A stretch of DNA of 42,044 bases from an uncultured Bacteroides sp. (GTDB lineage: Bacteria; Bacteroidota; Bacteroidia; Bacteroidales; Bacteroidaceae), in contig URCM01000016.1 of the NCBI GenBank assembly GCA_900546355.1, positions 1 to 42,044 on the forward strand. The letters run 5' to 3'. Of the stretch, positions 7,613 through 17,270 are shown piece by piece. Positions within the stretch are counted from its first letter, which is position 1. Every line of letters begins with the position of its first letter. The translations under genes and the position numbers were made by a program. The notes beneath the pieces are model-generated. The model made no database searches and was not told where the DNA came from. It was given only the letters and a program-made list of their open reading frames with translations.

Positions 7613-9478
7613 ATGGCAGAAAACAAAGAAAAACTCTTTTCCGATTTTCCCGAAGTGTCAACCCAAGAATGGATGGACAAAATCCAAGTTGACCTGAAAG
7701 GAGCCGACTACGAAAAGAAATTGGTATGGAAAACCAATGAGGGGTTCAAAGTAAAACCTTTCTACCGCCAAGAAGATCTAAAAGGCTTGAAGACTATCGA
7801 AACCCTTCCCGGAGAGTTCCCCTATCTGAGAGGCAACAAAAAGGATGACAATACTTGGTACATCCGCCAGGACATCCGGGTGGAAAATCCCGAGGAAGCC
7901 AACCGCAAAGCCCTCGGCCTCCTGAATAAAGGAATAGACTCGTTAGGTTTCCACATAAAAGGAAAAGATGTCAGCCGGGAAGTCCTCGACACACTGCTGA
8001 AAGACATCCATTGCGATTGCATCGAATTGAACTTTACCACATGCCAACGGCATACCGTACAACTGGCACAATTATTATCCGCCTATTTCAAAGAAAAAGG
8101 ATACGCCCCTCAGGACATACACGGTTCGGTCAACTTCGACCCTATCAGCAAGATGCTCCAGAAAGGGAAAGACCTGAGCCCGGTTATCGGTTTGGCTTCA
8201 GAAGTGGTAAACGCACTGGCAGAGTGGCCCCACTTCCGCTGCATCGGCGTTGACGCGCTCCGCCTGAACAACTCGGGAGCCTATATCTACCAGGAGCTGG
8301 GGTACGCCCTGGCATGGGGGAACGAATACCTGAGCCGCCTGACAGAAGCCGGCATCCCCGCCGGCCTTGCCGCACGCAAAATCAAGTTCAACTTCGGCAT
8401 CAGCTCCAACTATTTCATGGAAATCGCCAAGTTCCGTGCCGCCCGCATGCTATGGGCGGACATCGTGAAAGCTTACCAGCCGGAAGAGGACAATGCGTGC
8501 CAGATGCACGTACACGCCACCACTTCTACATTCAACATGACTTTATTCGACTCATACGTCAATCTGCTCCGCTCGCAAACCGAAGCGATGAGCGCCGCTA
8601 TTGCCGGAGTAGACTCCATGACCGTCACCCCCTTCGATTCGGTATACGAAACGCCCAATGAGTTCTCGGAACGCCTGGCACGCAACCAGCAATTATTATT
8701 AAAGGAGGAATCGCATTTCAACCGCATCGTAGACCCTGCCGGAGGTTCGTATTACATAGAAAACCTTACCGTATCCATCGCCAAAGAAGCATGGAACCTT
8801 TTCTTGCAGACCGAAGACGAAGGCGGTATGGTAAAAGCCATTCAGAACGAAAGCGTGCAAAATGCCGTCAACCAGAGCAACAAGGCACGCCGTGAAGCCG
8901 TATCACGCCGCAAGGAAATCCTGCTGGGAACCAACCAATACCCGAATTTTACCGAACGGGCAGGCGATAAAGCCCCGTTAGAACATGTATGCGGATGCGG
9001 AGGCAAGGAGCATCCGCACGAAGAGGAAGCGTCGTTCGCCAAATTAGAGACCGCCCGCGCCGCAAGCGAATTCGAAGCACTCCGCCTCGAAACGGAACAT
9101 TCCGGGAAACGCCCGAAAGCATTCATGCTCACTATCGGCAACCTTGCCATGCGCCAGGCACGCGCCCAATTCTCGTGCAATTTCCTGGCATGTGCCGGAT
9201 ACGAAGTCATCGACAACCTGGGCTTCGCAACGGTAGAAGAAGGCATTGATGCAGCCATGAAAGCAAAGGCAGACATCGTTGTGCTCTGCTCCAGCGATGA
9301 CGAATACGCGCAATACGCCATTCCGGCTTTCCAGGCGTTGGCAGGCCGTGCCATGTTCATCGTGGCAGGTGCCCCCGCATGCATGGAAGAGCTGAAAGCC
9401 GCCGGCATCGAGCACTTCATCCACGTCCGTTGCAACGTCTTGGAAACCTTACGTGAGTTCAACAAACGATTATTATAA
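7613..9478 (+). CDS. mutA: Methylmalonyl-CoA mutase small subunit
   Basis: The 621-residue beta (small, non-catalytic) subunit of adenosylcobalamin-dependent methylmalonyl-CoA mutase, which interconverts succinyl-CoA and methylmalonyl-CoA, a step in propionate formation by gut Bacteroidales. It has the mutase TIM barrel (about 30-460, including the [13 protein letters not shown] segment shared with mutB) and a C-terminal flavodoxin-like domain (about 500-621). That domain lacks the DxHxxG cobalamin motif, as is normal for this subunit. The subunit partners with MutB, whose gene follows after a 493-bp gap occupied by an inserted hairpin element with a GxxExxY gene. The ATG follows an A-rich leader without a clear Shine-Dalgarno site. 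Confidence 0.95.
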   Translation: MAENKEKLFSDFPEVSTQEWMDKIQVDLKGADYEKKLVWKTNEGFKVKPFYRQEDLKGLKTIETLPGEFPYLRGNKKDDNTWYIRQDIRVENPEEANRKALGLLNKGIDSLGFHIKGKDVSREVLDTLLKDIHCDCIELNFTTCQRHTVQLAQLLSAYFKEKGYAPQDIHGSVNFDPISKMLQKGKDLSPVIGLASEVVNALAEWPHFRCIGVDALRLNNSGAYIYQELGYALAWGNEYLSRLTEAGIPAGLAARKIKFNFGISSNYFMEIAKFRAARMLWADIVKAYQPEEDNACQMHVHATTSTFNMTLFDSYVNLLRSQTEAMSAAIAGVDSMTVTPFDSVYETPNEFSERLARNQQLLLKEESHFNRIVDPAGGSYYIENLTVSIAKEAWNLFLQTEDEGGMVKAIQNESVQNAVNQSNKARREAVSRRKEILLGTNQYPNFTERAGDKAPLEHVCGCGGKEHPHEEEASFAKLETARAASEFEALRLETEHSGKRPKAFMLTIGNLAMRQARAQFSCNFLACAGYEVIDNLGFATVEEGIDAAMKAKADIVVLCSSDDEYAQYAIPAFQALAGRAMFIVAGAPACMEELKAAGIEHFIHVRCNVLETLREFNKRLL

Positions 9479-9483
9479 TTATT

Positions 9484-9945
9484 GAACACAGAGACACGGA
9501 GACACAAAGTTTTAATTTTATGAGTTTATCCGACTACAATTATACAATATGCTAAGCCGAGCCATTATCGGCGCAGCCATTGAAGTACACAAAGAACTTG
9601 GTCCCGGACTGTTGGAATGTGTCTACGAAGCGTGTCTTATTACAGAATTAGAAAATAGAGGATATCACGTTGAAAGCCAAATCGCATTGCCTCTTTATTA
9701 TAAAGGGAAAAAACTTGATAAAGAATTTCGCATAGACTTATTGGTAGAAGACATCGTGATAGTAGAATTGAAAGCAGTAGAAGAACTAAAAGACATACAT
9801 GAAGTACAGCTTGTCACTTATTTGAAACTGGCTAACAAAAAATTAGGTTTGCTGATAAACTTCAATGTCCCCGTATTAAAAGACGGAATACGCTGAAAAA
9901 TTAATGGGGAAATATAAAACTCTGTGTCTCTGTGCCTCTGTGTTC
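9484..9945 (+). mobile_element. ACAGAGACAC hairpin element carrying a GxxExxY gene in its loop
   Basis: The left arm 9484-9509 and right arm 9920-9945 are inverted repeats matching at 23 of 26 positions, and almost identical to the arms of the empty elements at 2646-2707 and 4854-4922. Here the loop is 410 bp and contains one complete gene. The element lies exactly between mutA and mutB, genes that are normally adjacent in Bacteroides. No transposase and no clean target duplication is visible. Inference: a hairpin element that can gain or lose its cargo, inserted into the mut operon. All three copies have the same polarity relative to the flanking genes. Confidence 0.7.
9549..9896 (+). CDS. 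GxxExxY protein, PD-(D/E)XK nuclease-like
   Basis: A 115-residue member of the GxxExxY family (TIGR04256; related to PDDEXK_3), with the name-giving motif at G20, E23 and Y26 in ELGPGLLECVYEACL. A nuclease-like core is visible: D63 in FRIDLLVED, E73 and K75 in IVELKAV, then HEVQL and the conserved LINFNVPVLKDGI end. The true activity of the family is unknown. The ATG at 9549 is the only in-frame start after a stop at 9513-9515. Homologues often have a few more residues at each end, so slight trimming is possible. The gene is visibly more AT-rich than mutA and mutB. An 11-codon frame (9520-9555) overlaps the start and may be spurious. Confidence 0.85.
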   Translation: MLSRAIIGAAIEVHKELGPGLLECVYEACLITELENRGYHVESQIALPLYYKGKKLDKEFRIDLLVEDIVIVELKAVEELKDIHEVQLVTYLKLANKKLGLLINFNVPVLKDGIR

Positions 9946-9971
9946 CATTAATAAAATAATATACATACACT

Positions 9972-12119
9972 ATGAAACCGAATTTTAGAAACATTGATAT
10001 ATATGCCGGATTCCATCCACAAAACGGAATGGAATGGCAACAAGCCAATGGCATTACGGCCAATTGGAAAACACCCGAACAGATACAGGTGAAACCTGTG
10101 TATACGAAAGAAGACCTTGAAGGAATGGAACACTTGAATTATGCAGCAGGTATTCCTCCTTACCTCCATGGCCCTTACTCGATGATGTATGCTTTCCGTC
10201 CGTGGACCATCCGCCAGTATGCCGGATTCTCTACAGCAGAAGAATCAAACGCCTTCTACCGGCGTAACCTGGCTTCAGGACAGAAAGGACTTTCCGTTGC
10301 TTTCGACCTTCCGACGCACCGCGGTTATGACCCCGACCATCCGCGTGTAGTAGGCGATGTGGGAAAAGCCGGTGTATCTATCTGCTCGCTCGAAAACATG
10401 AAAGTGCTGTTCGACGGTATCCCCTTGAACAAGATGTCTGTCTCAATGACGATGAACGGTGCCGTATTACCCATCATGGCATTCTACATCAACGCGGGGC
10501 TGGAACAGGGAGCCAAATTGGAAGAAATGGCGGGCACGATCCAGAACGACATCCTGAAGGAATTCATGGTGCGCAACACGTATATTTATCCGCCTGCTTT
10601 CTCCATGAAGATTATTTCGGACATCTTCGAATATACTTCACAAAAGATGCCGAAATTCAATTCCATTTCCATTTCAGGTTACCATATGCAGGAAGCCGGA
10701 GCTACCGCAGACATCGAACTGGCATACACGCTTGCCGACGGATTGGAATACCTTCGTGCCGGAATCGCCGCAGGCATCGATATCGATGCCTTTGCTCCTC
10801 GCCTCTCTTTCTTCTGGGCTATCGGCATGAACCACTTCATGGAAATTGCCAAGATGCGTGCCGCACGTATGCTTTGGGCGAAGATTGTAAAACAGTTCAA
10901 CCCGAAGAACCCCAAATCACTTGCCCTGCGTACCCACTCGCAGACTTCAGGCTGGTCGCTCACCGAACAAGACCCGTTCAACAATGTAGGCCGTACCTGC
11001 ATCGAAGCTATGGCGGCAGCACTCGGACATACCCAATCCCTCCATACCAATGCATTGGATGAAGCCATTGCCTTGCCTACCGACTTCTCGGCACGTATCG
11101 CCCGCAACACTCAAATCTACATTCAGGAAGAAACACAGATTTGCCGCGGAATAGACCCGTGGGCAGGTTCGTATTACGTAGAATCACTTACTAATGAATT
11201 GGCACACCGTGCTTGGGAACACATTCAGGAAATCGAGAAACTGGGCGGCATGGCAAAGGCTATTGAGACCGGTATTCCTAAAATGCGTATCGAAGAAGCG
11301 GCCGCACGCACACAAGCACGCATCGACTCTGGCGAACAGACTATCGTGGGCACCAATAAATATAGGTTGGAAAAAGAAGACCCTATCGACATTCTGGAAG
11401 TAGACAATACCGCCGTACGTCAGGAACAGATAGAAAACCTGCGCCGCTTGCGCGAAGGACGCAATCAGGCAGAAGTCGACAAAGCGTTGGAAGCCATCAC
11501 CGAATGCGTACGCACTGGCAAAGGCAATCTGCTGGAACTGGCGGTAGAAGCAGCCCGCGTGCGTGCCACATTGGGCGAAATATCCGATGCGTGCGAAAAA
11601 ATAGTAGGAAGATATAAAGCAGTAATCAGAACGATTTCAGGCGTGTATTCATCAGAAAGTAAAAAGGATGCAGATTTCGCACGGGCGTGCGAACTGACCG
11701 AAGAGTTTGCAAAGAGAGAAGGACGGCGTCCGCGTGTCATGATTGCCAAGATGGGACAAGACGGACACGACCGTGGTGCCAAAGTAGTAGCAACAGGTTT
11801 TGCCGATTGCGGATTCGATGTGGATATGGGGCCGCTGTTCCAGACTCCCGAAGAAGCAGCGCGCGAAGCGGTAGAAAACGATGTGCATGCCGTAGGCGTA
11901 TCATCGCTTGCCGCAGGACACAAGACCCTTATCCCACAGATTATAGCCGAACTGAAGCGCTTGGGACGTGAAGACATCCTCGTCTTTGCTGGAGGAGTCA
12001 TCCCTCCGCAAGATTATGACTTCCTCTATCAGGCTGGAGTCATGGCTATCTTCGGTCCGGGTACTTCGGTAGCCAAATCGGCGTGCCAAGTAATGGAATT
12101 ATTGCTTGATACCGAATAA
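9972..12119 (+). CDS. mutB: Methylmalonyl-CoA mutase large subunit
   Basis: The 715-residue catalytic subunit of methylmalonyl-CoA mutase. An N-terminal substrate-binding TIM barrel (about 30-560) contains the typical [26 protein letters not shown] and [16 protein letters not shown] segments. A C-terminal cobalamin-binding domain follows with the base-off motif D597-G-H599-D-R-G602. In fermenting Bacteroidales it runs from succinyl-CoA towards methylmalonyl-CoA and propionate and needs exogenous B12. It is translated from an ATG 26 bp after the right arm of the inserted element. A strong terminator follows at 12164-12205, so it ends the operon. Confidence 0.97.
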   Translation: MKPNFRNIDIYAGFHPQNGMEWQQANGITANWKTPEQIQVKPVYTKEDLEGMEHLNYAAGIPPYLHGPYSMMYAFRPWTIRQYAGFSTAEESNAFYRRNLASGQKGLSVAFDLPTHRGYDPDHPRVVGDVGKAGVSICSLENMKVLFDGIPLNKMSVSMTMNGAVLPIMAFYINAGLEQGAKLEEMAGTIQNDILKEFMVRNTYIYPPAFSMKIISDIFEYTSQKMPKFNSISISGYHMQEAGATADIELAYTLADGLEYLRAGIAAGIDIDAFAPRLSFFWAIGMNHFMEIAKMRAARMLWAKIVKQFNPKNPKSLALRTHSQTSGWSLTEQDPFNNVGRTCIEAMAAALGHTQSLHTNALDEAIALPTDFSARIARNTQIYIQEETQICRGIDPWAGSYYVESLTNELAHRAWEHIQEIEKLGGMAKAIETGIPKMRIEEAAARTQARIDSGEQTIVGTNKYRLEKEDPIDILEVDNTAVRQEQIENLRRLREGRNQAEVDKALEAITECVRTGKGNLLELAVEAARVRATLGEISDACEKIVGRYKAVIRTISGVYSSESKKDADFARACELTEEFAKREGRRPRVMIAKMGQDGHDRGAKVVATGFADCGFDVDMGPLFQTPEEAAREAVENDVHAVGVSSLAAGHKTLIPQIIAELKRLGREDILVFAGGVIPPQDYDFLYQAGVMAIFGPGTSVAKSACQVMELLLDTE

Positions 12120-12163
12120 ACCGCTGACGGTTAAACCGTCTTTGAACAACTAAAGAGACAATA

Positions 12164-12205
12164 AAGCTTGCGCCTGCTCATCTTTACAACAGGCGCAAGC
12201 TTTTT
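12164..12205 (+). terminator. Intrinsic terminator after mutB
   Basis: A perfect 13-bp GC-rich stem (AAGCTTGCGCCTG, 12164-12176, with its complement at 12190-12202) and a 13-nt loop, followed by a T-run. This is a classic rho-independent terminator. Confidence 0.92.
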
Positions 12206-12263
12206 CATAACTTGCAGGCAACACCGCATACCTGCTGATTTAAACTTATTTCAACCTTAACCC

Positions 12264-12294
12264 TTCGTTTTATCAGAAAATTCCGCTACCTTTG
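12264..12294 (+). promoter_or_regulatory. Promoter of the lipoprotein gene pair
   Basis: TACCTTTG at 12287-12294 is a perfect -7 box. TTCG at 12264-12267 is a one-mismatch -33 box with a 19-bp spacer. The ATG at 12327 follows 32 bp later. Confidence 0.65.
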
Positions 12295-12326
12295 TTATAA
12301 ATACAAACTTTTAAAACTAAAACATC

Positions 12327-12653
12327 ATGAGAAACAAAAAACTTTTCGGCACGCTGCTGCTATGCGGAAGCCTACTGACGGCATTACCATCGTGCGACAA
12401 AGACACCATTATCGAAGCTCCTCCCAACCAAGCGGAACTTAACATCCAGATGTTAGAATCTTATGAAGCTAAGGATTATAGTTTCATTAGTGAGACTTTA
12501 GGACTGACGTTTCAAACAGCGACCGATAATTACGCAATCGAATACCCTTTTATTTGTGTAACTTTAGGAGGACGTCAATACAAATTAAATATGAATGAAC
12601 TGATAGCTTTCCAAATGACTCCTTATGGAACTTTAATTTTGTATTTCCCTTAA
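12327..12653 (+). CDS. Small lipoprotein, function unknown
   Basis: A 108-residue predicted lipoprotein with a signal peptide ending in LPSC (Cys23) followed by the acidic DKDT, so it may be carried to the outer membrane. The mature part is short and strand-rich, ends FQMTPYGTLILYFP, and matches no family I recognise. The start is supported by the promoter and the signal peptide. The next gene, also a lipoprotein, begins 13 bp after its stop, so the two were probably made together. Base composition is lower in GC than the mut genes, as for the neighbouring broken gene, which could mean a more recent origin. Confidence 0.75.
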   Translation: MRNKKLFGTLLLCGSLLTALPSCDKDTIIEAPPNQAELNIQMLESYEAKDYSFISETLGLTFQTATDNYAIEYPFICVTLGGRQYKLNMNELIAFQMTPYGTLILYFP

Positions 12654-12666
12654 AACTTTGATTATT

Positions 12667-14491
12667 ATGAAAAAACTATTATTTATAAGTTTAATATGTA
12701 CACTTATTTCTTCTTGCAATGACAATTTAGACGAAATGACATGGCACTCAAATGAAAATGAGATAGCATCCCGGAGTATTACTACTGAAGTATCTCCAAT
12801 GTTTGATTGGGACGACACGACACACATCTCCTTATATAACATTTCAAGACCTGTGATTCTACCGTGGTACTCAGGCGCAGAGGCAAGCATCCCTTCTTTT
12901 ATCTTGGATAGTTATAAGGAATCGGATGGTTGGAAATTGGTATACATACCTGTTCGCCGTCCCTTTTAATGCAAGGCGGCAAATATTACCTTATCTTTTA
13001 CAACATCTTCTCAGGAAGACTTCGCGGATATGTTTACAATAAAAACAATGTAACTTCCGGCGACATCACTTTTTGGCAACTCACATTCGATAACCAAACG
13101 ACTTTATTGAATGATTTAACTCCCAACACTACACCGGGTACAATTCCGGTTGACGAACGAATACTTTCGGTATCAAACCTTTCAGTGAATCCTACTAAAG
13201 CGTTAAGTCGTGGATGGAATGCCTTCGAGGCTGACCTTTTGACGTATGACCCAAACATGAGCAACAAAAACATAGCCCTGACGATCAGTGCTTATGATGT
13301 AGATAGAAGCGAGATTACATTAGAAGGAAACATTAATTTAGAATCCAGCGGTACAATGCTGACCACTACAACCATCTCTTCTATAACTTCGCCTAATGTA
13401 TTGACTAAAGCCGTTTCGTTGTTAGGCGATTCAGCTACCGCAAAAATCAATGATATGTTTGAGCATAACAATGAATCTACAATGAATCTACAACAAGAAA
13501 TGCACTCTTAGGTATGACAGTAGGTGAAATTATCAAAGCTGGCGGAAATTTCTTAGTGAATAAATTCTTCGGACGTTCTTCCACACAAACAATTAAAAGT
13601 GAAAGCGAAATTAAAATTTTTACCAATGGAACATTTAAAGCTACAGGAAGTTCGGCCAGCCAGCAACAATCAAACATCTCCCCATTATCCCGCCTGATGC
13701 TTCCTGGCAGTACGCCTACACCAGAAGACATTTTCATGCCTTCGTATGACGAACCGTTGGGTGTATGGTATTTGGAACAAGCCCCCAAAGTGCATCACAA
13801 TGCAATCACATGGTTCTTTACAACCGAGCCGTTAGGGACAAGTCAGGAATATATAGGCCACCAGGGCACTAAGGATTTTTATTCTTTAGACCAGTCAAGC
13901 ATTCACGTAACGCTCAATCCAGCCGTCCTTCCTTACATAGACAAATATGAAGTCTCTGCCAAGTTTTTGGAAGTAAGGAAAACCGCACATAAACCTTCCA
14001 AAACCGCACAAGCACCTATTATGGTAGATGGAGTAGGTCAAGGTTCTGTCTCTTACTGCCCGATTAGCTTTGATTCGGAATTCTTTTCCGCCCCAGACTC
14101 GCTGTTGGTCAGATTCTCAGATTCGAATTCGTTCACAACAGATTATGTACAAGTCACTCCCTATGGGCTGAAAGTATCACTAAACGAGCTGTCTCAAGTG
14201 CTGGGCAAGCCGATTCAAACAACATCTACTTCATTGCCTAATTCCGTGGTACGCATGTCCGTGACACTTTATCCCAAAGCTCCTTACAATACCGACCCGA
14301 TTGTAACGACCCGTACATTTGTTCCTCAATTCGAAGAAGTGGGAACCAATGCAGCCGCAATGGAGTGCATCCAATACAAGGATGGTGAATTTACCATGGG
14401 AATGACTCAACAAGAAGCGGGAAGAATGGCAATTCCTGAAGAAGTTTACCAAGAATGCGCCCGCATCGTTGACGAACTGAATGGCAAGTAG
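12667..14491 (+). pseudogene. Large lipoprotein gene broken by two frameshifts
   Basis: Three overlapping frames make up one former gene of about 604 codons. Part 1 (12667-12969) starts with a lipoprotein signal (LISSC, Cys17) and reads to GWKLVY. Part 2 (frame of 12948-13511) continues as CSPSLLMQGGKYYLIFYN. Part 3 (13514-14491) completes the protein. The first break, between 12945 and 12951, fits loss of one base. The second is an 11-bp tandem duplication, AATGAATCTAC at 13470-13480 and 13481-13491. Removing one copy restores the reading HNNESTTRNALLGMTVG. I know the shape (a Bacteroides lipoprotein of unknown function, with a GWxLVYN...YYLIFYN..SGxLRGYVY region) but no function. The start is the ATG at 12667; a TTG at 12658 is less likely. 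Confidence 0.82.
13470..13491 (+). repeat. 11-bp tandem duplication causing a frameshift
   Basis: Two perfect adjacent copies of AATGAATCTAC. Eleven is not a multiple of three, so the duplication shifts the frame of the lipoprotein gene and brings a TAG stop at 13509-13511. Deleting one copy by slippage would rejoin the two downstream frames. Confidence 0.9.
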
Positions 14492-14662
14492 TTCCGTCAA
14501 CATGAAGAAATTCGGATTAACAACCTGTAGCTTTGTAGAAAAGATTGACTACCTTTAGCCTTATTCTTAGTATGGGTTGACTCGAATTATTACTATTAAT
14601 AAACAGGTTTAACCCTATTTGCGCCCAATATCTTGTCAAATTGCAGACATTCTTTAAAAGAA

Positions 14663-14746
14663 AAATGCAAGATGAGAAATTAAGAATGAAGAATTTAAAA
14701 GCAGATACCCACTAATTCTTCATTCTTAATTTCTCATCTTGCATTT
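14663..14746. repeat. Perfect 33-bp inverted repeat (ATTAAGAATGAAGA type)
   Basis: The arms 14663-14695 and 14714-14746 match over all 33 bp, with an 18-nt loop. It sits between the converging lipoprotein and atpG genes and ends 20 bp from the atpG stop. It would form a very stable RNA hairpin from either strand and may serve as a bidirectional transcript end. Lack of any mismatch suggests recent origin or gene conversion. The rest of 14492-14765 shows nothing else recognisable. Confidence 0.9.
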
Positions 14747-14765
14747 ATATAACAGAACAGCTTAC

Positions 14766-15659
14766 TTACGCCATCGTACCGCCCACAATATCAAGCAACT
14801 CATTGGTGATGGCCTGCTGACGACTCTTATTGTAAAGCAACGTGAGTTCTTGCAGCAAGTCGTTCGCATTGTCTGTGGCAATCTGCATTGCCATTGTACG
14901 TGCGGCGTGCTCGGCAGCAGCAGAATCGAGCAATACGGTGTAGATTTTCAGACGAAGTACCTTAGGAAGCAATTCCTGCATCACTCGTTCTGCAGACGGC
15001 TCAATAATATAATCAGCCTCCATAGTGCCTTTCTTGTCACCTTCTTGCACCGCATTCGCTTTCTGTTCCGCCTCAAGGTCAAGAGGCAAATAAGCCTCTC
15101 TTGTCAGAACCTGTGAAGAAGTAGACTTGAAATGGTTATACAACAATATCACTTCCTGTATTTCATCTGCCATATAACGGTTGATTAACTCTACCGCCAA
15201 ATCAGAGGCCTCCTGATAGTTCGGCTTACCGCTCATGTGCTGATAATCCCCCATAGGAGTAAATCCCATCTTCTTAGTGGCATCCGCAACTTTACGTCCT
15301 ACCGGATAAATCAGAATATTTTCTTTTCCGACGGTTTTCGTATATTCTTCAACCGTTTCCTGCAAATGACGGATGACGTTTGCATTAAATCCGCCACACA
15401 AGCTACTGTTCGATGCAAATACAACAATGGCAATCTTCCTCACATCACGTTTCACAATGAAAGGCGACTCTACACTCTGCCCCGAACTCAAGAAGTTGGT
15501 CAGCATGTGATGCAGTCTTCGTTCGTAAGGAAGCATGTTTTCGATATCCCCCTGCGCCTTGTGGAGTTTAGCAGAGGCTACCATCTTCATCGCTGAAGTG
15601 ATTTTCAGCGTACCGTTGATGGAACTGATTCTTCCTTTTACTTCTTTCAGTGATGCCAT
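14766..15659 (-). CDS. atpG: F-type ATP synthase gamma subunit
   Basis: The 297-residue central-shaft subunit of F1 that couples rotor movement to catalysis. It begins MASLKEVKGRISSINGTLKITSAMKMVASAKL, the typical N-terminal helix that enters the alpha3beta3 hexamer, and ends with the C-terminal helix ...NKSRQQAITNELLDIVGG. It is the last gene of the atp operon and starts 5 bp after atpA ends. Confidence 0.97.
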   Translation of the reverse strand: MASLKEVKGRISSINGTLKITSAMKMVASAKLHKAQGDIENMLPYERRLHHMLTNFLSSGQSVESPFIVKRDVRKIAIVVFASNSSLCGGFNANVIRHLQETVEEYTKTVGKENILIYPVGRKVADATKKMGFTPMGDYQHMSGKPNYQEASDLAVELINRYMADEIQEVILLYNHFKSTSSQVLTREAYLPLDLEAEQKANAVQEGDKKGTMEADYIIEPSAERVMQELLPKVLRLKIYTVLLDSAAAEHAARTMAMQIATDNANDLLQELTLLYNKSRQQAITNELLDIVGGTMA

Positions 15660-15664
15660 GATGA

Positions 15665-17260
15665 TTATTTCTCTTTAAATTGTCCTACTGTATCTGCCGC
15701 TACTTTTTCGATGATTGCCGTAACCTCGTCGCTAATTTTACCGGCTGCCAATACGTCTAACACATCTTTTTGGTGGTTAGCACGCATAGTCGTCAAGAAC
15801 GCATCTTGGAAAGCGCGTACCTTATCAAGCGGAATATCACGCATCAACGAGTGCGTACCACAATACAAGATAGCTACCTGTTCGCCTACCGGCATCGGTG
15901 TATACTGAGGCTGGATAAGCAACTGGTTATTCTTACGTCCACGGTCGATAGCCATAGCTGTAACAGGATCCATATCGCTACTGAATTTAGAGAATGCTTC
16001 CAATTCGCGGTATTGTGCCTGGTCAATCTTCAACGTTCCCGCTACTTTCTTCATACTCTTAACCTGAGCACTACCACCCACACGCGATACAGAAATACCT
16101 ACATTGATAGCAGGACGGAAACCTTGATTGAACAAGTCGGTCTCCAAGAATATCTGACCATCGGTGATAGAAATTACATTCGTAGGAATATAGGCCGACA
16201 CGTCACCAGCCTGCGTTTCGATAATGGGCAATGCTGTAAGTGAACCTCCGGCTTTCACCTTACCTTTCAAGCTGGCGGGCAAGTCATTCATCGTTTCAGC
16301 CACTTCTTGCTGGCTGATAATCTTTGCAGCACGTTCCAACAAACGAGAGTGCAAATAAAAGATATCACCCGGATAAGCTTCACGTCCTGAAGGACGGCGC
16401 AAAATCAGAGATACCTCACGGTAAGCAACAGCCTGTTTCGACAAGTCATCGTAAACCACCAAAGCATGACGACCGGTATCGCGGAAATATTCACCGATAG
16501 CAGCCCCTGCAAATGGCGCAAAATATTGCAAGGCAGCAGGATCGGAAGCCGTAGCAGCTACTACTATCGTATAATCCATTGCACCTTTTTCACGCAATAC
16601 ATTTACCAGACTGGCTACGGTAGACCCTTTCTGACCCACTGCTACATAGATACAATATACAGGATCACCTGCTTCATAATTATGACGCTGATTAATAATT
16701 GTATCAATAGCAATCGCTGTTTTACCTGTCTGACGGTCGCCAATAATCAACTCACGTTGCCCGCGTCCGATAGGAATCATCGCGTCAATAGCTTTCAAAC
16801 CTGTCTGCAACGGTTCAGTTACCGGCTGACGGAAAATAACCCCAGGAGCTTTACGTTCCAAAGGCATCTCGCAGGTCTCACCTCCGATTTCGCCTCTTCC
16901 GTCCAAAGGCACACCCAACGGGTCGATAACACGTCCCAGCATACCTTCACCGACATTGATAGAGGCGATACGGTTTGTACGTTTTACCACCATACCTTCC
17001 TTTACCTGATCGGTAGGACCCAACAACACAGCTCCGACATTATCCTCCTCCAGATTCATCACGACTCCCATGATACCGTTCTCGAATTGAAGCAATTCGT
17101 TGGCTTCAGCATTGCGCAATCCGTATATACGAGCTACGCCATCACTTACCTGAAGCACGGTACCCACTTCGTCGAATTTCAAAGAAGTATCAATCCCTTG
17201 CAACTGCTGGAGTAACACTTCTGAAACTTCACTGGGTTTAATATTATTATTTTCTGGCAT
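15665..17260 (-). CDS. atpA: F-type ATP synthase alpha subunit
   Basis: The 531-residue non-catalytic nucleotide-binding subunit of F1. The P-loop GDRQTGKT is at residues 174-181, followed by the typical [15 protein letters not shown] segment and the VGGSAQ motif. The N-terminal beta-barrel and C-terminal helical domains are complete. It starts 10 bp after atpH and is followed 5 bp later by atpG. It works with atpD in the alpha3beta3 ring at the inner face of the cytoplasmic membrane. Confidence 0.98.
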   Translation of the reverse strand: MPENNNIKPSEVSEVLLQQLQGIDTSLKFDEVGTVLQVSDGVARIYGLRNAEANELLQFENGIMGVVMNLEEDNVGAVLLGPTDQVKEGMVVKRTNRIASINVGEGMLGRVIDPLGVPLDGRGEIGGETCEMPLERKAPGVIFRQPVTEPLQTGLKAIDAMIPIGRGQRELIIGDRQTGKTAIAIDTIINQRHNYEAGDPVYCIYVAVGQKGSTVASLVNVLREKGAMDYTIVVAATASDPAALQYFAPFAGAAIGEYFRDTGRHALVVYDDLSKQAVAYREVSLILRRPSGREAYPGDIFYLHSRLLERAAKIISQQEVAETMNDLPASLKGKVKAGGSLTALPIIETQAGDVSAYIPTNVISITDGQIFLETDLFNQGFRPAINVGISVSRVGGSAQVKSMKKVAGTLKIDQAQYRELEAFSKFSSDMDPVTAMAIDRGRKNNQLLIQPQYTPMPVGEQVAILYCGTHSLMRDIPLDKVRAFQDAFLTTMRANHQKDVLDVLAAGKISDEVTAIIEKVAADTVGQFKEK

Positions 17261-17270
17261 AAGTTTTTTT

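Noticed and set aside
7452..7697. Small gene upstream of mutA
   Set aside because: It overlaps the mutA promoter and start in another frame and has no ribosome site or recognisable content.
9520..9555. N-terminal exon or frameshift of the GxxExxY gene (11-codon frame)
   Set aside because: Joining it would need a frameshift, and the downstream frame already starts at its own ATG just before the conserved IIGAAIEVHKELGPG block. Slight N-terminal shortening is possible but not shown.
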